The notes: generated by a model from the letters alone, not told the origin. 15,006 bases of DNA from Prevotella sp. (GCA_016291915.1 JAEEZP010000106.1:1-15006), one strand, 5' to 3'; shown: positions 6,444-14,590, counted from the first letter of the stretch. Numbers and translations: made by a program.

Positions 6444-7715
6444 ATGATTGAGGCATTATTATTTATTATAGGATTGCTCTTGGGAGCCGCCATTCTTTTC
6501 TTGATAAGTCAGAAACGGATCGCCCTGTTGGTGAAAGAGCGAAACCAACTGTTCAGTGAAGCTGCTGTAAGAAGTAGTGAGGTGAGCATGTTGAAAGACC
6601 AGATGACAGAGGAGCGTCGCCATATGGAAGAGATGCAGCAGAAGAATGACGAACAGTTTGCTCAGCGGCTGAGTCTGGTTCAGGAACAGTTGAAGAGTAC
6701 GACAGAGATTCTTCTTCGACAGCGTTCGGAAGAGTTGGATAAGACGAACATGACCCAGATGAGTACGATTCTGACACCATTACGTGAGGTGATCAAAGAG
6801 ATGAAAAACTCGATGGACGACAATAAGGAATCGTTTACCAGAAGTACTTCCGCTCTTGGTGAACAGCTCCGGCAGATGATGGCAGTAACCTCTTCATTAG
6901 GTAGCGAGGCAGAGAAACTGTCTAAAGCCTTACAGGCTGGCCCTAAGGTACAGGGAGATTTCGGTGAGATGAAACTGCGTGATCTCTTGGATAAGTTTGG
7001 TTTTTCGTTAGGATTGGAGTATGATGTGCAGTATGTGATGCGTGATGCGAAGGGAAAGATGATTCGCAATGACGATACCAACGACACCATGCGCCCTGAT
7101 GTGGTGCTCCACTATCCCGAAGAGAAAGATGTGATTATCGATGCGAAGGCATCACTGACAGCTTTCATCGGATATGTCAATGCTACATCAGAGGAGGAAC
7201 GGAAACAGTATCTGGAAGAACATGTGAAAAGTGTACGCAAGCATATCAATGAGTTGGCAGACAAGCAATATTACCGTTATAATATGGATGGTAGGAAGAC
7301 GCTCGACTTCGTGATCATGTTCATTCCTAATGAGACGGCTATGCAGGCGGCACTCTATAAGGATCCCGATCTGTGGAGCTATGCTTTCAACAAACGGGTG
7401 TTTGTGACCAGTGAGCAGAATCTCTATGCGGTGTTACGTATGTTGGAGATTGCATGGATACAGCGACGACAGACAGAGAACCAAGAAAAAGTATTCGGGC
7501 TGGCTAATACCATGATTGATAGGGTGGGTGATTTCGTCAGTCGATTCGAAGATTTAGGTTCAAAACTCGAACAGTTACAGAAGTCATACGACAGTGCACA
7601 TACCAAACTGACTGGTAATCAGAGTATGCTCGTACCTGCCCGTAAACTGGTGACTATGGGTGCCAAGGAAAACCCGAAACATCCTTTACCGGGGATAGAA
7701 AAGAATGAAGAGTGA
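6444..7715 (+). CDS. rmuC: DNA recombination protein RmuC
   Basis: A 423-residue RmuC-family protein. In E. coli loss of RmuC raises the rate of inversion between short inverted repeats, and the family has a PD-(D/E)XK nuclease-like core. The layout is typical: an N-terminal membrane helix (about 2-21), a long coiled coil (about 28-165, rich in Glu, Gln, Met and Lys), then the core with QGDFGEMKLRDLL (170-182), RPDVVLHYP (217-225) and the IIDAKASL segment (231-238) holding Asp233 and Lys235. The coiled-coil part is normal in length. It has no promoter of its own that I can see, follows the helicase closely, and its downstream neighbour points towards it. Both genes of this pair concern DNA processing. 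Confidence 0.93.
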   Translation: MIEALLFIIGLLLGAAILFLISQKRIALLVKERNQLFSEAAVRSSEVSMLKDQMTEERRHMEEMQQKNDEQFAQRLSLVQEQLKSTTEILLRQRSEELDKTNMTQMSTILTPLREVIKEMKNSMDDNKESFTRSTSALGEQLRQMMAVTSSLGSEAEKLSKALQAGPKVQGDFGEMKLRDLLDKFGFSLGLEYDVQYVMRDAKGKMIRNDDTNDTMRPDVVLHYPEEKDVIIDAKASLTAFIGYVNATSEEERKQYLEEHVKSVRKHINELADKQYYRYNMDGRKTLDFVIMFIPNETAMQAALYKDPDLWSYAFNKRVFVTSEQNLYAVLRMLEIAWIQRRQTENQEKVFGLANTMIDRVGDFVSRFEDLGSKLEQLQKSYDSAHTKLTGNQSMLVPARKLVTMGAKENPKHPLPGIEKNEE

Positions 7716-7760
7716 AAAACCTTTTCACCCTTCACCCTATCTTTTATACTATTCACTATT
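7704..7760. repeat. Heptad tandem repeat at the rmuC/barrel gene junction
   Basis: Heptads AATGAAG and AGTGAAA (7704-7717) on one side of a short break, then CACCCTT, CACCCTA, TCTTTTA, TACTATT, CACTATT (7726-7760) on the other. The tract covers the stops of both convergent genes (7713-7715 and 7756-7758) and is the third of the window's four 7-base-period tracts. Confidence 0.75.
7706..7734. terminator. Bidirectional terminator hairpin made from heptads
   Basis: TGAAGAGTGAAAA (7706-7718) pairs with TTTTCACCCTTCA (7722-7734), 12 of 13 positions matching, around the loop ACC. It starts inside the last codons of rmuC and is followed by T-rich DNA (CTATCTTTTA), so it could stop transcripts of both convergent genes. 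Confidence 0.65.
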
Positions 7761-8514
7761 TAAACGGTCGGATGGAGATACCGCCGAGCAACGCCGCTTT
7801 CTGTGTAAAGGGGTTGGCATTGAACTCCAAGAAGATGGGTATCTCTACCTTGCTGCTCTTTACTTGTATTATCTTGGTGGCACGTAAAGATGCTAATGAG
7901 CAACCAAATCCGTCGGCATAGAGGAACTGATCAAGGAAATCGCCATCCGTGCCATTACCTCTCCAGCCGGCACTCTCCATCGGTGTAATACCTGCTTTTG
8001 CCAAAAAATCTGTCTTGGCAATGCTGAAGGGTATGGACAACTCGATATAGGTAGAGTAGGCACGGTCGCCATTGAGTTTGAAGTCATTACCCATGAAGAT
8101 GCAGTAACCCTGCAGACTGAAGTATTTACAACTGAAACCGAGGTTTCCTTCAAAACGATGACCGGTGGTCTTCTCCTCATAAGTGAAATAACGACCGTAT
8201 TTGTCAGAACCTGATTTAAAATTATCTGACACACCGATATTCAGTCCAAAGGGTGCTCGGTAACCCAAGGAGATATCGATACGGTTGATATCACCTTCAC
8301 TGAAACCGGTACTGCCGAAGCCCGACAGATAGAATCCCTGATATTTGATGCTGCCCTGCGGCTGCAGACTGATCTTACCATAATCCTGACCACGCCACAT
8401 GTGACGGGTAACCAAGTCTAACTGCACATCGGTTTCAACTCTCTTCTGTGCATTTGTCAGCAATGGACAACAGAGGAAAACAAATGCAATGATAGTAAAG
8501 AATGTTCTCTTCAT
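7756..8514 (-). CDS. Outer-membrane beta-barrel protein, TorF/Gcw_chp-like
   Basis: A 252-residue secreted protein with a clear signal peptide (MKRTFFTIIAFVFLCCPLLTNA, residues 1-22, cleavage before QK). The mature part alternates polar and hydrophobic residues in short strands with many Gly, Tyr, Phe and Asp, as in a 10-14-strand outer-membrane barrel. The motif LVTRHMWRGQDYG near residue 34 resembles the VSR.VWRG segment of the TorF/Gcw_chp family of putative porins (family function unproven), so I suggest that family with modest confidence. The gene starts one base after the stop of the C10 protease gene, so translation of the two is probably coupled. Its 3' end overlaps the heptad repeat. 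I can say nothing about the substrate it might pass. Confidence 0.75.
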   Translation of the reverse strand: MKRTFFTIIAFVFLCCPLLTNAQKRVETDVQLDLVTRHMWRGQDYGKISLQPQGSIKYQGFYLSGFGSTGFSEGDINRIDISLGYRAPFGLNIGVSDNFKSGSDKYGRYFTYEEKTTGHRFEGNLGFSCKYFSLQGYCIFMGNDFKLNGDRAYSTYIELSIPFSIAKTDFLAKAGITPMESAGWRGNGTDGDFLDQFLYADGFGCSLASLRATKIIQVKSSKVEIPIFLEFNANPFTQKAALLGGISIRPFK

Positions 8515-8515
8515 A

Positions 8516-10801
8516 TTATTTGATGATTACTTTTTTCTTATTGACGATATATATACCTTTCGTGGGATGCTCTACCCTTCGTCCCTGTAAATCATAGTAA
8601 ATAGGTTCTTTCTCTTGGGTAGTGTCTGTAACACTTTGTATTCCTGTTGACGTAGATACTGTGAAGGTGATGGGAGCCTGCCAGGTATCGGTCTTCGTCT
8701 TATCCTTATATATATTTAAAGTATAGGTGTTACCCTCTACAAGCGGACTGTTGGTGCTTGTGAGGTTTACGGTTTTTGTCTTTCCTGCATCTATATCATA
8801 AGATAAACTCCATGTATTGTTTCTATCCGGCCCCGTAATATTTGCGTATGCGGAGAAAGTGACTTTTTTGGCGGTATTGTTGAATATGACAACTTGCGCT
8901 TTGAATTCCGTTGTTGTCATATAGATAACCCCATTATCCGTTCTCGTATTCAGAGGCGTTGTGGTTACAATGATCTCCTTCGGCGTTTCCGTAATTGTTA
9001 TTGTTCCTTCACCGATCTTATCCTTTCCGTCTTCATCAGTGGTTATCCAGAAACGAAGGGTGCCACTGGCAGTAGGAGTGAAGTAGAAAGAAATATCACT
9101 CTGCTTACCGGGGCTTATCGTAGAACCTGTGCGGGCCATGTATGTGCTGGTACCTTCTATAAATAGATAGAGACGACCATAGAACTCGCTTTCACCCGAA
9201 TTATTTATCTTTACAGACAATTCCTGTGGCAAGCCGCTTTTACCATCGGATAACAGTGTGTATCTATCAAAAAAAAGATTATAGTTTGGAGTCGATATAC
9301 TGATATTGATACTTCCATCCTTGACGGTTACGATAAAACAATCCTTGCAAAGGAATTTCCATTCAGTGTCATCAGGTCTTTTAATCACAGTGAAAATTGT
9401 GTAGGAACCGTCAGATAGATTTGCTTTAGACAGGTCAAAATAGAAATGAGTATAATACCTATCTTGTAAGGTTTTGGATGATCTTGATTCTATAATAGTA
9501 AGACTTCCATCATCATTTTTTATGGCATAACCCATGTCGAATGTAACCTGTTCGCCCATAGTGTTCCAGATGGGAGAGTCAAGGGTGCTTCCATCAAAGG
9601 ACAAAGAACCATAAATTTCTAAGTGTAAAGGCGGAATGTAAGAATTCCCTGTCGGTGGTTGGATACCCACGATGGCATAGTTCTCTGCAGAATAGCCATC
9701 CCTGGTGGTGCTGGCTCCTGCGCCGCTGTTATCGTATGGATTCAGAACTGACAATAGGAAATAGCCATCGCTGGATCCTCCCCATCCCCAGTTGATATGG
9801 AAATAGTCATCGGCATCATAGCCGTCGCAGACAAAGGCATGACCGCCGCCTGAAGACTGACCTCTCAGTACGACTGGTCGTTTCTCAGCCAGTTCATGGT
9901 ATATCATCTCATTCCATTCCTCTATCGTATAGTATGTTCTATCTTCCTTGTGGACACCCTCGTCATAATCGAAATATCTTTTTAGTGCCCCCGACATATC
10001 GCTCGTCGAAGCACTTGAGGAACTTGGACTATACTGCATTTCTACACTCTGTCCGCAGTAACGCATCAACTGTGCCACTGCCTTAGCCGAAGCATCGGTA
10101 GATGACTCGTTGCTATAGGTGTTTTTCATGTTTGCCCAGTCGAAGACGACACCGGGTAAGGATGGAAGAGTGCCTACCTTATAACCGTTCTTTGTATCAC
10201 TAAGGTAGCTTGGAATCGTCTGGCATGTAGTCTTTGGCCACTCATGGTATTTCATTAACTGCGCCATGGCAGTGGCTACACAACCTGTCAGACAGTACAA
10301 ATTACTGATGGTAGGACATTGGTAATTATACGCATTACCATTTTTGGAGCCTTGTCTCCATTTCGTCGTAATCATCGGGGCAATAGACTCGCGTGTCGCC
10401 TTGGCATTCTCAACACCCTCACCCTTCTCCTGTTGTACAGCCTGAATCTCTGCAGTCATTCCTTCCAGCCATCCACGCATATTATCAGGTATCTCCTGCA
10501 TGTCGAACGAACCGCTGTCGGCATATCCTAAGACGGCAGGTACCCTGTCATCGGCGGCAGCTATTACAAAACCGCCACCTTGGATATTAAAGACAAAATA
10601 GGCATCAGCCACTTCCGCGGCTTTCTCCATGACAATCTCTTTGTTGCGTTGGGTAATCGCACGAATACACTTAGCACCCTTCTTCGACTGAGAACTGAGG
10701 AATGCCTTCACATTTTGTACAGCCTGCTGCTGATCAATCGGATCAGCCCAAACTTGTACTGTCATAAGAATCAGCAGAATGCTGATGACCTTTCTTGTCA
10801 T
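8516..10801 (-). CDS. Secreted C10 (streptopain-type) cysteine protease
   Basis: A 761-residue secreted protease of peptidase family C10, the family of SpeB and the Bacteroides Bfp enzymes. In order: signal peptide (1-19, ending VWA), propeptide (about 20-140, with the FVIAAADDRVPAVLGY segment typical of the inhibitory pro-domain), then the catalytic domain with Cys174 in TGCVATAMAQLMKYH, His321 in GGGHAFVCDGYD and the structural NWGWGG (337-342). Residues from about 385 to 720 form beta-rich, probably Ig-like domains. The end, YDLQGRRV (736-743) and GIYI (749-752) before KKKVIIK, matches a tail common on Bacteroidales secreted proteins and may be a type IX secretion signal. It lies 27 bases after nhaD and 1 base before the barrel gene. 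Confidence 0.92.
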   Translation of the reverse strand: MTRKVISILLILMTVQVWADPIDQQQAVQNVKAFLSSQSKKGAKCIRAITQRNKEIVMEKAAEVADAYFVFNIQGGGFVIAAADDRVPAVLGYADSGSFDMQEIPDNMRGWLEGMTAEIQAVQQEKGEGVENAKATRESIAPMITTKWRQGSKNGNAYNYQCPTISNLYCLTGCVATAMAQLMKYHEWPKTTCQTIPSYLSDTKNGYKVGTLPSLPGVVFDWANMKNTYSNESSTDASAKAVAQLMRYCGQSVEMQYSPSSSSASTSDMSGALKRYFDYDEGVHKEDRTYYTIEEWNEMIYHELAEKRPVVLRGQSSGGGHAFVCDGYDADDYFHINWGWGGSSDGYFLLSVLNPYDNSGAGASTTRDGYSAENYAIVGIQPPTGNSYIPPLHLEIYGSLSFDGSTLDSPIWNTMGEQVTFDMGYAIKNDDGSLTIIESRSSKTLQDRYYTHFYFDLSKANLSDGSYTIFTVIKRPDDTEWKFLCKDCFIVTVKDGSINISISTPNYNLFFDRYTLLSDGKSGLPQELSVKINNSGESEFYGRLYLFIEGTSTYMARTGSTISPGKQSDISFYFTPTASGTLRFWITTDEDGKDKIGEGTITITETPKEIIVTTTPLNTRTDNGVIYMTTTEFKAQVVIFNNTAKKVTFSAYANITGPDRNNTWSLSYDIDAGKTKTVNLTSTNSPLVEGNTYTLNIYKDKTKTDTWQAPITFTVSTSTGIQSVTDTTQEKEPIYYDLQGRRVEHPTKGIYIVNKKKVIIK

Positions 10802-10803
10802 AG

Positions 10804-10824
10804 CCCTAAACTCTAAACCCTAAA
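10804..10824. repeat. Telomere-like CCCTAAA heptad repeat before the C10 gene
   Basis: CCCTAAA, CTCTAAA, CCCTAAA in tandem, read on the gene strand as TTTAGGG, TTTAGAG, TTTAGGG, ending 2 bases before the C10 protease ATG. It fills most of the 27-base gap after nhaD. The AGGG next to the start could double as a weak ribosome binding site. Confidence 0.8.
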
Positions 10825-10828
10825 CCAA

Positions 10829-12154
10829 TTAAGCAAAGATGAATGTTCTCAACACCCAGTAGGAGAACATACCACAGAGATATCCTACGAAGGCGATCCA
10901 GGTGATGCGCTTGAGATACCATCCGAAGGTGATTTTCTCCAGACCCATGACCACGACACCGGCAGCAGAACCGATAATCAGCATAGAACCTCCTACGCCG
11001 GCACAGTATGCGAGCAACTGCCAGAAGATACCATCGACAGCCATGTCACCGACAGCTGCAACAGGATACATACCCATCGCACCTGCTACCAACGGTACAT
11101 TATCAACAATGGAAGAAAGCACACCAATGATACCTGTTACAAGATAGTGGTTGCCGTGAGAGATCTGGTCTAACGACTCTCCTAAGGCGGTGAGCACACC
11201 GATATGCTCCAGACAGGATACTGCCATCAGGATACCTAAGAAGAAGAGGATGGTTGACAGGTCGATGCGGGTGAGCAACTCGGTGACGCGCTTAGCCATC
11301 GTATCTTCCTCATCAGTAGAACGGTGGAAAATCTCTGTCACGGTCCACAGAATACCTAATACCAAGAGGATACCCATGAACGGAGGCAGGTTGGTAAGAC
11401 TGCGGAAGATAGGCACGAAGCACAAGCCGCCGACACCCAACCAGAAGATGATATTACGCTGCGTCTTGGTGAACGCACTGACCTCTGCCACTTTCAGATT
11501 CTGCTCCTTATCGAACTTTCCGCTGAGGTAGTACTGTAGGATAAGTGCCGGGATGACCATGGAGACGAGTGATGGGATGAAGATCTCTGTGATGACACCC
11601 TGTGTGGTGATCACACCCTTGATCCACAGCATGATAGTGGTCACGTCGCCGATAGGTGAGAAAGCACCACCACTGTTGGCAGCGATAATCACCAAAGCGG
11701 CATACAGCAGACGTTCTTTCCTTTCCTGTACTAATTTACGGAGCACCATGATCATCACGATACTGGTGGTAAGGTTATCCAGGATAGCGGAAAGGAAGAA
11801 TGACATGAAGGCAATACGCCACATGAGTTTTCTCTTGCTTCGCGTCTTGATCGTGTCGCGCACGAAGTTGAAACCACCGTTGCTATCGACAATCTCAACA
11901 ATCGTCATCGCTCCCATCAGGAAGAAGAGCGTCTCTCCAGTCTCTCCAAGACTCATCTTGATCTTCTCACCAACCTCTGCTATGACATTATCCGCACTGA
12001 TATAACTCTCGGGTGACATCATAAACAGTGACCAGCATACTACACACATCAGCAGGGCAATGGCTGCCTTGTTGATTTCTGTTACACTCTCTATGGCAAT
12101 AAAGAAATAGCCGATAATAAATACTACAATTATAGCTAAGGTTAAACTAGACAT
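10829..12154 (-). CDS. nhaD: NhaD-type Na+/H+ antiporter
   Basis: A 441-residue inner-membrane protein with about 11-13 hydrophobic segments. It belongs to the ion transporter superfamily member NhaD, which exports sodium in exchange for protons and helps keep pH and salt balance. The family's conserved motifs are visible: LFFLMGAMTIVEIVDSNGGF (77-96), LDNLTTSIVMIMVLRKL (125-141), IIAANSGGAFSPIGDVTTIM (156-175) and, near the end, SSIVDNVPLVAGAMGM. The length is usual. Its promoter is at 12177-12208, giving a leader of about 20 bases. Sharing a transcript with the protease and barrel genes is likely from the spacing but their jobs are not obviously linked. Confidence 0.93.
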   Translation of the reverse strand: MSSLTLAIIVVFIIGYFFIAIESVTEINKAAIALLMCVVCWSLFMMSPESYISADNVIAEVGEKIKMSLGETGETLFFLMGAMTIVEIVDSNGGFNFVRDTIKTRSKRKLMWRIAFMSFFLSAILDNLTTSIVMIMVLRKLVQERKERLLYAALVIIAANSGGAFSPIGDVTTIMLWIKGVITTQGVITEIFIPSLVSMVIPALILQYYLSGKFDKEQNLKVAEVSAFTKTQRNIIFWLGVGGLCFVPIFRSLTNLPPFMGILLVLGILWTVTEIFHRSTDEEDTMAKRVTELLTRIDLSTILFFLGILMAVSCLEHIGVLTALGESLDQISHGNHYLVTGIIGVLSSIVDNVPLVAGAMGMYPVAAVGDMAVDGIFWQLLAYCAGVGGSMLIIGSAAGVVVMGLEKITFGWYLKRITWIAFVGYLCGMFSYWVLRTFIFA

Positions 12155-12176
12155 AAGGTTTTATTTTTAATTTATG

Positions 12177-12208
12177 CAAAGATACGAAAAATCTGAGTAA
12201 GTGAGAAG
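12177..12208 (-). promoter_or_regulatory. Extended Bacteroidetes promoter before nhaD
   Basis: On the minus strand TATCTTTG (12184-12177) is the -7 box. Upstream come CG, a T-rich run, ACTCAG and CTTCTC (12208-12203), matching in order and spacing the elements before the gene ending at 4760. Transcription would start near 12170-12173. Confidence 0.7.
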
Positions 12209-12320
12209 AAAATAAGTTTATTTATTTTCTCGAGCGTGAAGATTTTATTTAATAAGCGAGCAAAATACAAAATAAAACAACTAAAAACCAAAAGGGGCAA
12301 AGAAAAAATTAAATAATGTG

Positions 12321-12351
12321 TTGGATATTTTTAATTTATTGGTTATATTTG
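12321..12351 (+). promoter_or_regulatory. Bacteroidetes promoter before the GH2 gene
   Basis: TTG at 12321-12323, a 20-base A/T-rich spacer, then the -7 box TATATTTG (12344-12351). The expected start of transcription is near 12355, giving a leader of about 32 bases before the ATG at 12387. The 232-base gap with nhaD holds only these two divergent promoters and A/T-rich DNA. Confidence 0.75.
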
Positions 12352-12386
12352 CGAACTAATAACGAAAAAACAAATCACATTATAAA

Positions 12387-14435
12387 ATGAAAAAATTATT
12401 TCTATTAGCAACATTCGTGGCGTTCGTCTCTGCATCGTGGGCCATAGACAGGAAAGAGACCTTGTTGAATGATCAGTGGGAGGTGTTCCCCCATTACGAC
12501 GTGAGTAAACGTCCACCAAGACAAAAGGTAACGTTGCCACATACATGGAACCTCAACGATGTGTATGACGGAATGAAATACGACCGTTCAACCTATGTAT
12601 ATGAGCGTCCATTCACAAAAGATGCTTCGCTGAAAGGAAAACGGGTGTTCCTGAAGTTTGATGCCGTTAACACCTATGCGGATATTTATGTGAACCAACA
12701 TTTTGTGGGCTGTCATAAGGGAGGATACACCGCCTTCTGTTTTGAGATCACGAAGTTTCTGCAGGATGGTGACAATAAACTGAGTGTGATCGCAAGTAAT
12801 GCATACCGGACAGACTGTGCACCCCTCTCGGGTGATTTTAATGTTTACGGAGGTATTATCCGTCCGGTTCACCTGATTGTCACCGGTGAGGATTGTATAT
12901 CTCCACTGGATCATGCTTCTTCTGGTGTCTATATCCATCAGGAGAAAATCACAGCCCAACAGGCTATATTCACAGTAGAGACGATTCTGTCGTTAACCTC
13001 CGGGAAAAAGGGATATACCCTTCGCACACAGTTGTTGGATGCTGAAGGTAATAAGGTTACTGAGCAGGAGGTCCCGGTGGCAAGTGCCGAAATGCGACAG
13101 GCATTCAACCTGCGGAATCCTCACTTGTGGAATGGAAGGAAAGATCCTTATCAGTACACGGTGCGCGTAGAGTTGTTGCAAGGGGGACAGGTCATCGATA
13201 AGGTGGAAGAACAGACGGGTTTCCGTTTCTTCCATGTGGATGTTGACAAAGGATTCTTCCTGAATGGCGTAGCCCTTGATCTTCACGGTGTCTGTCGTCA
13301 TGAGGAAACCTTCGGAACAGCCACTCTCCTTAATGAGAAGGCTTTGGAGGAGGATGCGAAGATTATCTACGACTTAGGATCCACAGGTGTCCGTTATGTG
13401 CATTATCCTCATTCAAAACATGATGTCGTTCAGTATGATCGCAATGGTATCGTCTTATGGTATGAGCTGAACCTCGCAGGCCCCGGCGGTTATGCTTCTC
13501 CAGGATATGTCAAGAATCCTGAGTTTGAAGCCAGCGTGATGCAGAATCTCGAGGAGATGATCAAGCAGAACTACAACTCGCCGGCTATCTGTTTCTGGAG
13601 TCTGTGCAACGAGCTCTCCTTTAAATACGATGAGCCTGCCACCTTCCTTAAACAACTGAATGCCAAGGCGAAGGAACTGGATCCGCAGCGTCTCACCACC
13701 TTTGCTATCTGTTATGATCAGGATAAGTTCCAGGGTATCACGGATGTGCTCGGCTGGAATAAGTATTTCGGTTGGTATAACAGCCAGGGAGGTATCGGTG
13801 AGTTTATGGATCAGGCGAAGATCGATGCAGCCGGACAACCGCTTGGTGTTTGTGAATATGGTGCTGCCGGCAGTTACAACCAGCATGGTTATGAGAAGAT
13901 AGTCAGCAATAAGATCCACTTGGAGGAATATCAGGCACGTGTGCATGAAGACAACTGGATGCAGATGGTGAAACGCCCGTATATCTGGTGTAAGTTCATC
14001 TGGCAGTATTCCGACAATCCTTCCAGCATCCGTGATGAGGGTGATCGTAAAGGTATGAACGACAAAGGTATCGTATCGCATGACCGAAAAGTCTTCAAAG
14101 ACTCGTATTATTTCTATCAGGCTAACTGGAGTGAGAATCCGATGCTCTATATCTCTGCCCGTCGCTATACCACACGCACAGAGCCCACCACGATGGTGAA
14201 GATATACACCAACCAGCAGGTGGCCACCCTTTACGTAAACGGAAAGAAGATCGGCAAGGCAAAGAATGACGGTCTTGGTAGGATCGTTTTCGAGAATGTC
14301 AAGTTGAAGGAGGGCGAGAACAGCGTCGAGGTACGTAGCGGCAAACTCTCAGACAGTTGTACCTGGACGTATGATCCAAACGCGAAGGATGACAAGAATA
14401 AGAATTCCGGTGGCAGACTGGATGGGGCCGTGTAG
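12387..14435 (+). CDS. Secreted GH2 glycosidase, beta-galactosidase-like
   Basis: A 682-residue glycoside hydrolase of family 2 with a signal peptide (1-19, ending SWA). In order: sugar-binding jelly-roll domain (about 25-165, with LPHTWN, VYERPF and GGYTAF), Ig-like domain (about 175-285), TIM barrel (about 286-570) and a short beta domain like DUF4982 (about 580-662). The acid/base Glu409 is in SLCNE and the nucleophile Glu490 in CEYG. Beta-galactosidase is the likeliest activity, but beta-glucuronidase or related activities in GH2 cannot be ruled out from sequence. The enzyme is shorter than many GH2 family members. It stands alone: no SusC/SusD, sulfatase or other polysaccharide-use genes are in the window. 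A promoter lies 35 bases upstream and a strong terminator follows. Confidence 0.92.
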   Translation: MKKLFLLATFVAFVSASWAIDRKETLLNDQWEVFPHYDVSKRPPRQKVTLPHTWNLNDVYDGMKYDRSTYVYERPFTKDASLKGKRVFLKFDAVNTYADIYVNQHFVGCHKGGYTAFCFEITKFLQDGDNKLSVIASNAYRTDCAPLSGDFNVYGGIIRPVHLIVTGEDCISPLDHASSGVYIHQEKITAQQAIFTVETILSLTSGKKGYTLRTQLLDAEGNKVTEQEVPVASAEMRQAFNLRNPHLWNGRKDPYQYTVRVELLQGGQVIDKVEEQTGFRFFHVDVDKGFFLNGVALDLHGVCRHEETFGTATLLNEKALEEDAKIIYDLGSTGVRYVHYPHSKHDVVQYDRNGIVLWYELNLAGPGGYASPGYVKNPEFEASVMQNLEEMIKQNYNSPAICFWSLCNELSFKYDEPATFLKQLNAKAKELDPQRLTTFAICYDQDKFQGITDVLGWNKYFGWYNSQGGIGEFMDQAKIDAAGQPLGVCEYGAAGSYNQHGYEKIVSNKIHLEEYQARVHEDNWMQMVKRPYIWCKFIWQYSDNPSSIRDEGDRKGMNDKGIVSHDRKVFKDSYYFYQANWSENPMLYISARRYTTRTEPTTMVKIYTNQQVATLYVNGKKIGKAKNDGLGRIVFENVKLKEGENSVEVRSGKLSDSCTWTYDPNAKDDKNKNSGGRLDGAV

Positions 14436-14439
14436 TTAT

Positions 14440-14478
14440 AAAAGGTGACCAATTCGATGAGAAAAGGTCACCTTTTTT
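14440..14478 (+). terminator. Rho-independent terminator of the GH2 gene
   Basis: AAAAGGTGACC (14440-14450) pairs perfectly with GGTCACCTTTT (14466-14476), an 11-bp stem with a 15-base loop, 4 bases after the stop codon and followed by two more T. This is the strongest terminator in the window. Confidence 0.88.
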
Positions 14479-14521
14479 CGTTAGGAAAGACCACCTTTTC
14501 TTTTCAATTCTCGAGAGAATT

Positions 14522-14548
14522 CCCGGCTAAAGTGTACCTTTGGCCGGG
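14522..14548. other. Strong G/C hairpin
   Basis: CCCGGCTAAAG (14522-14532) pairs with CTTTGGCCGGG (14538-14548), 11 pairs including one G-U wobble, around a 5-base loop (TGTAC). No T-run follows, so it is not a typical terminator. Just upstream, AATTCTC and GAGAATT (14506-14512, 14515-14521) form another inverted repeat. Confidence 0.7.
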
Positions 14549-14590
14549 CTTGTGGTACCCTTTTCTATCCAATTCCTCTGTGCTCCAATC

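Noticed and set aside
4917..7715. New defence system made of the helicase and rmuC
   Set aside because: Both are widespread housekeeping families in Bacteroidales, with no nuclease, toxin or mobile-element context beside them.
10804..10824. True telomere or chromosome end from the TTTAGGG-like repeat
   Set aside because: Only three imperfect units between two intact genes of one strand; it fits the wider heptad family and not a chromosome end.
13455..14081. Minus-strand open frame of 208 codons opposite the GH2 gene
   Set aside because: Fully inside the GH2 catalytic domain, with no promoter and no recognisable protein features.
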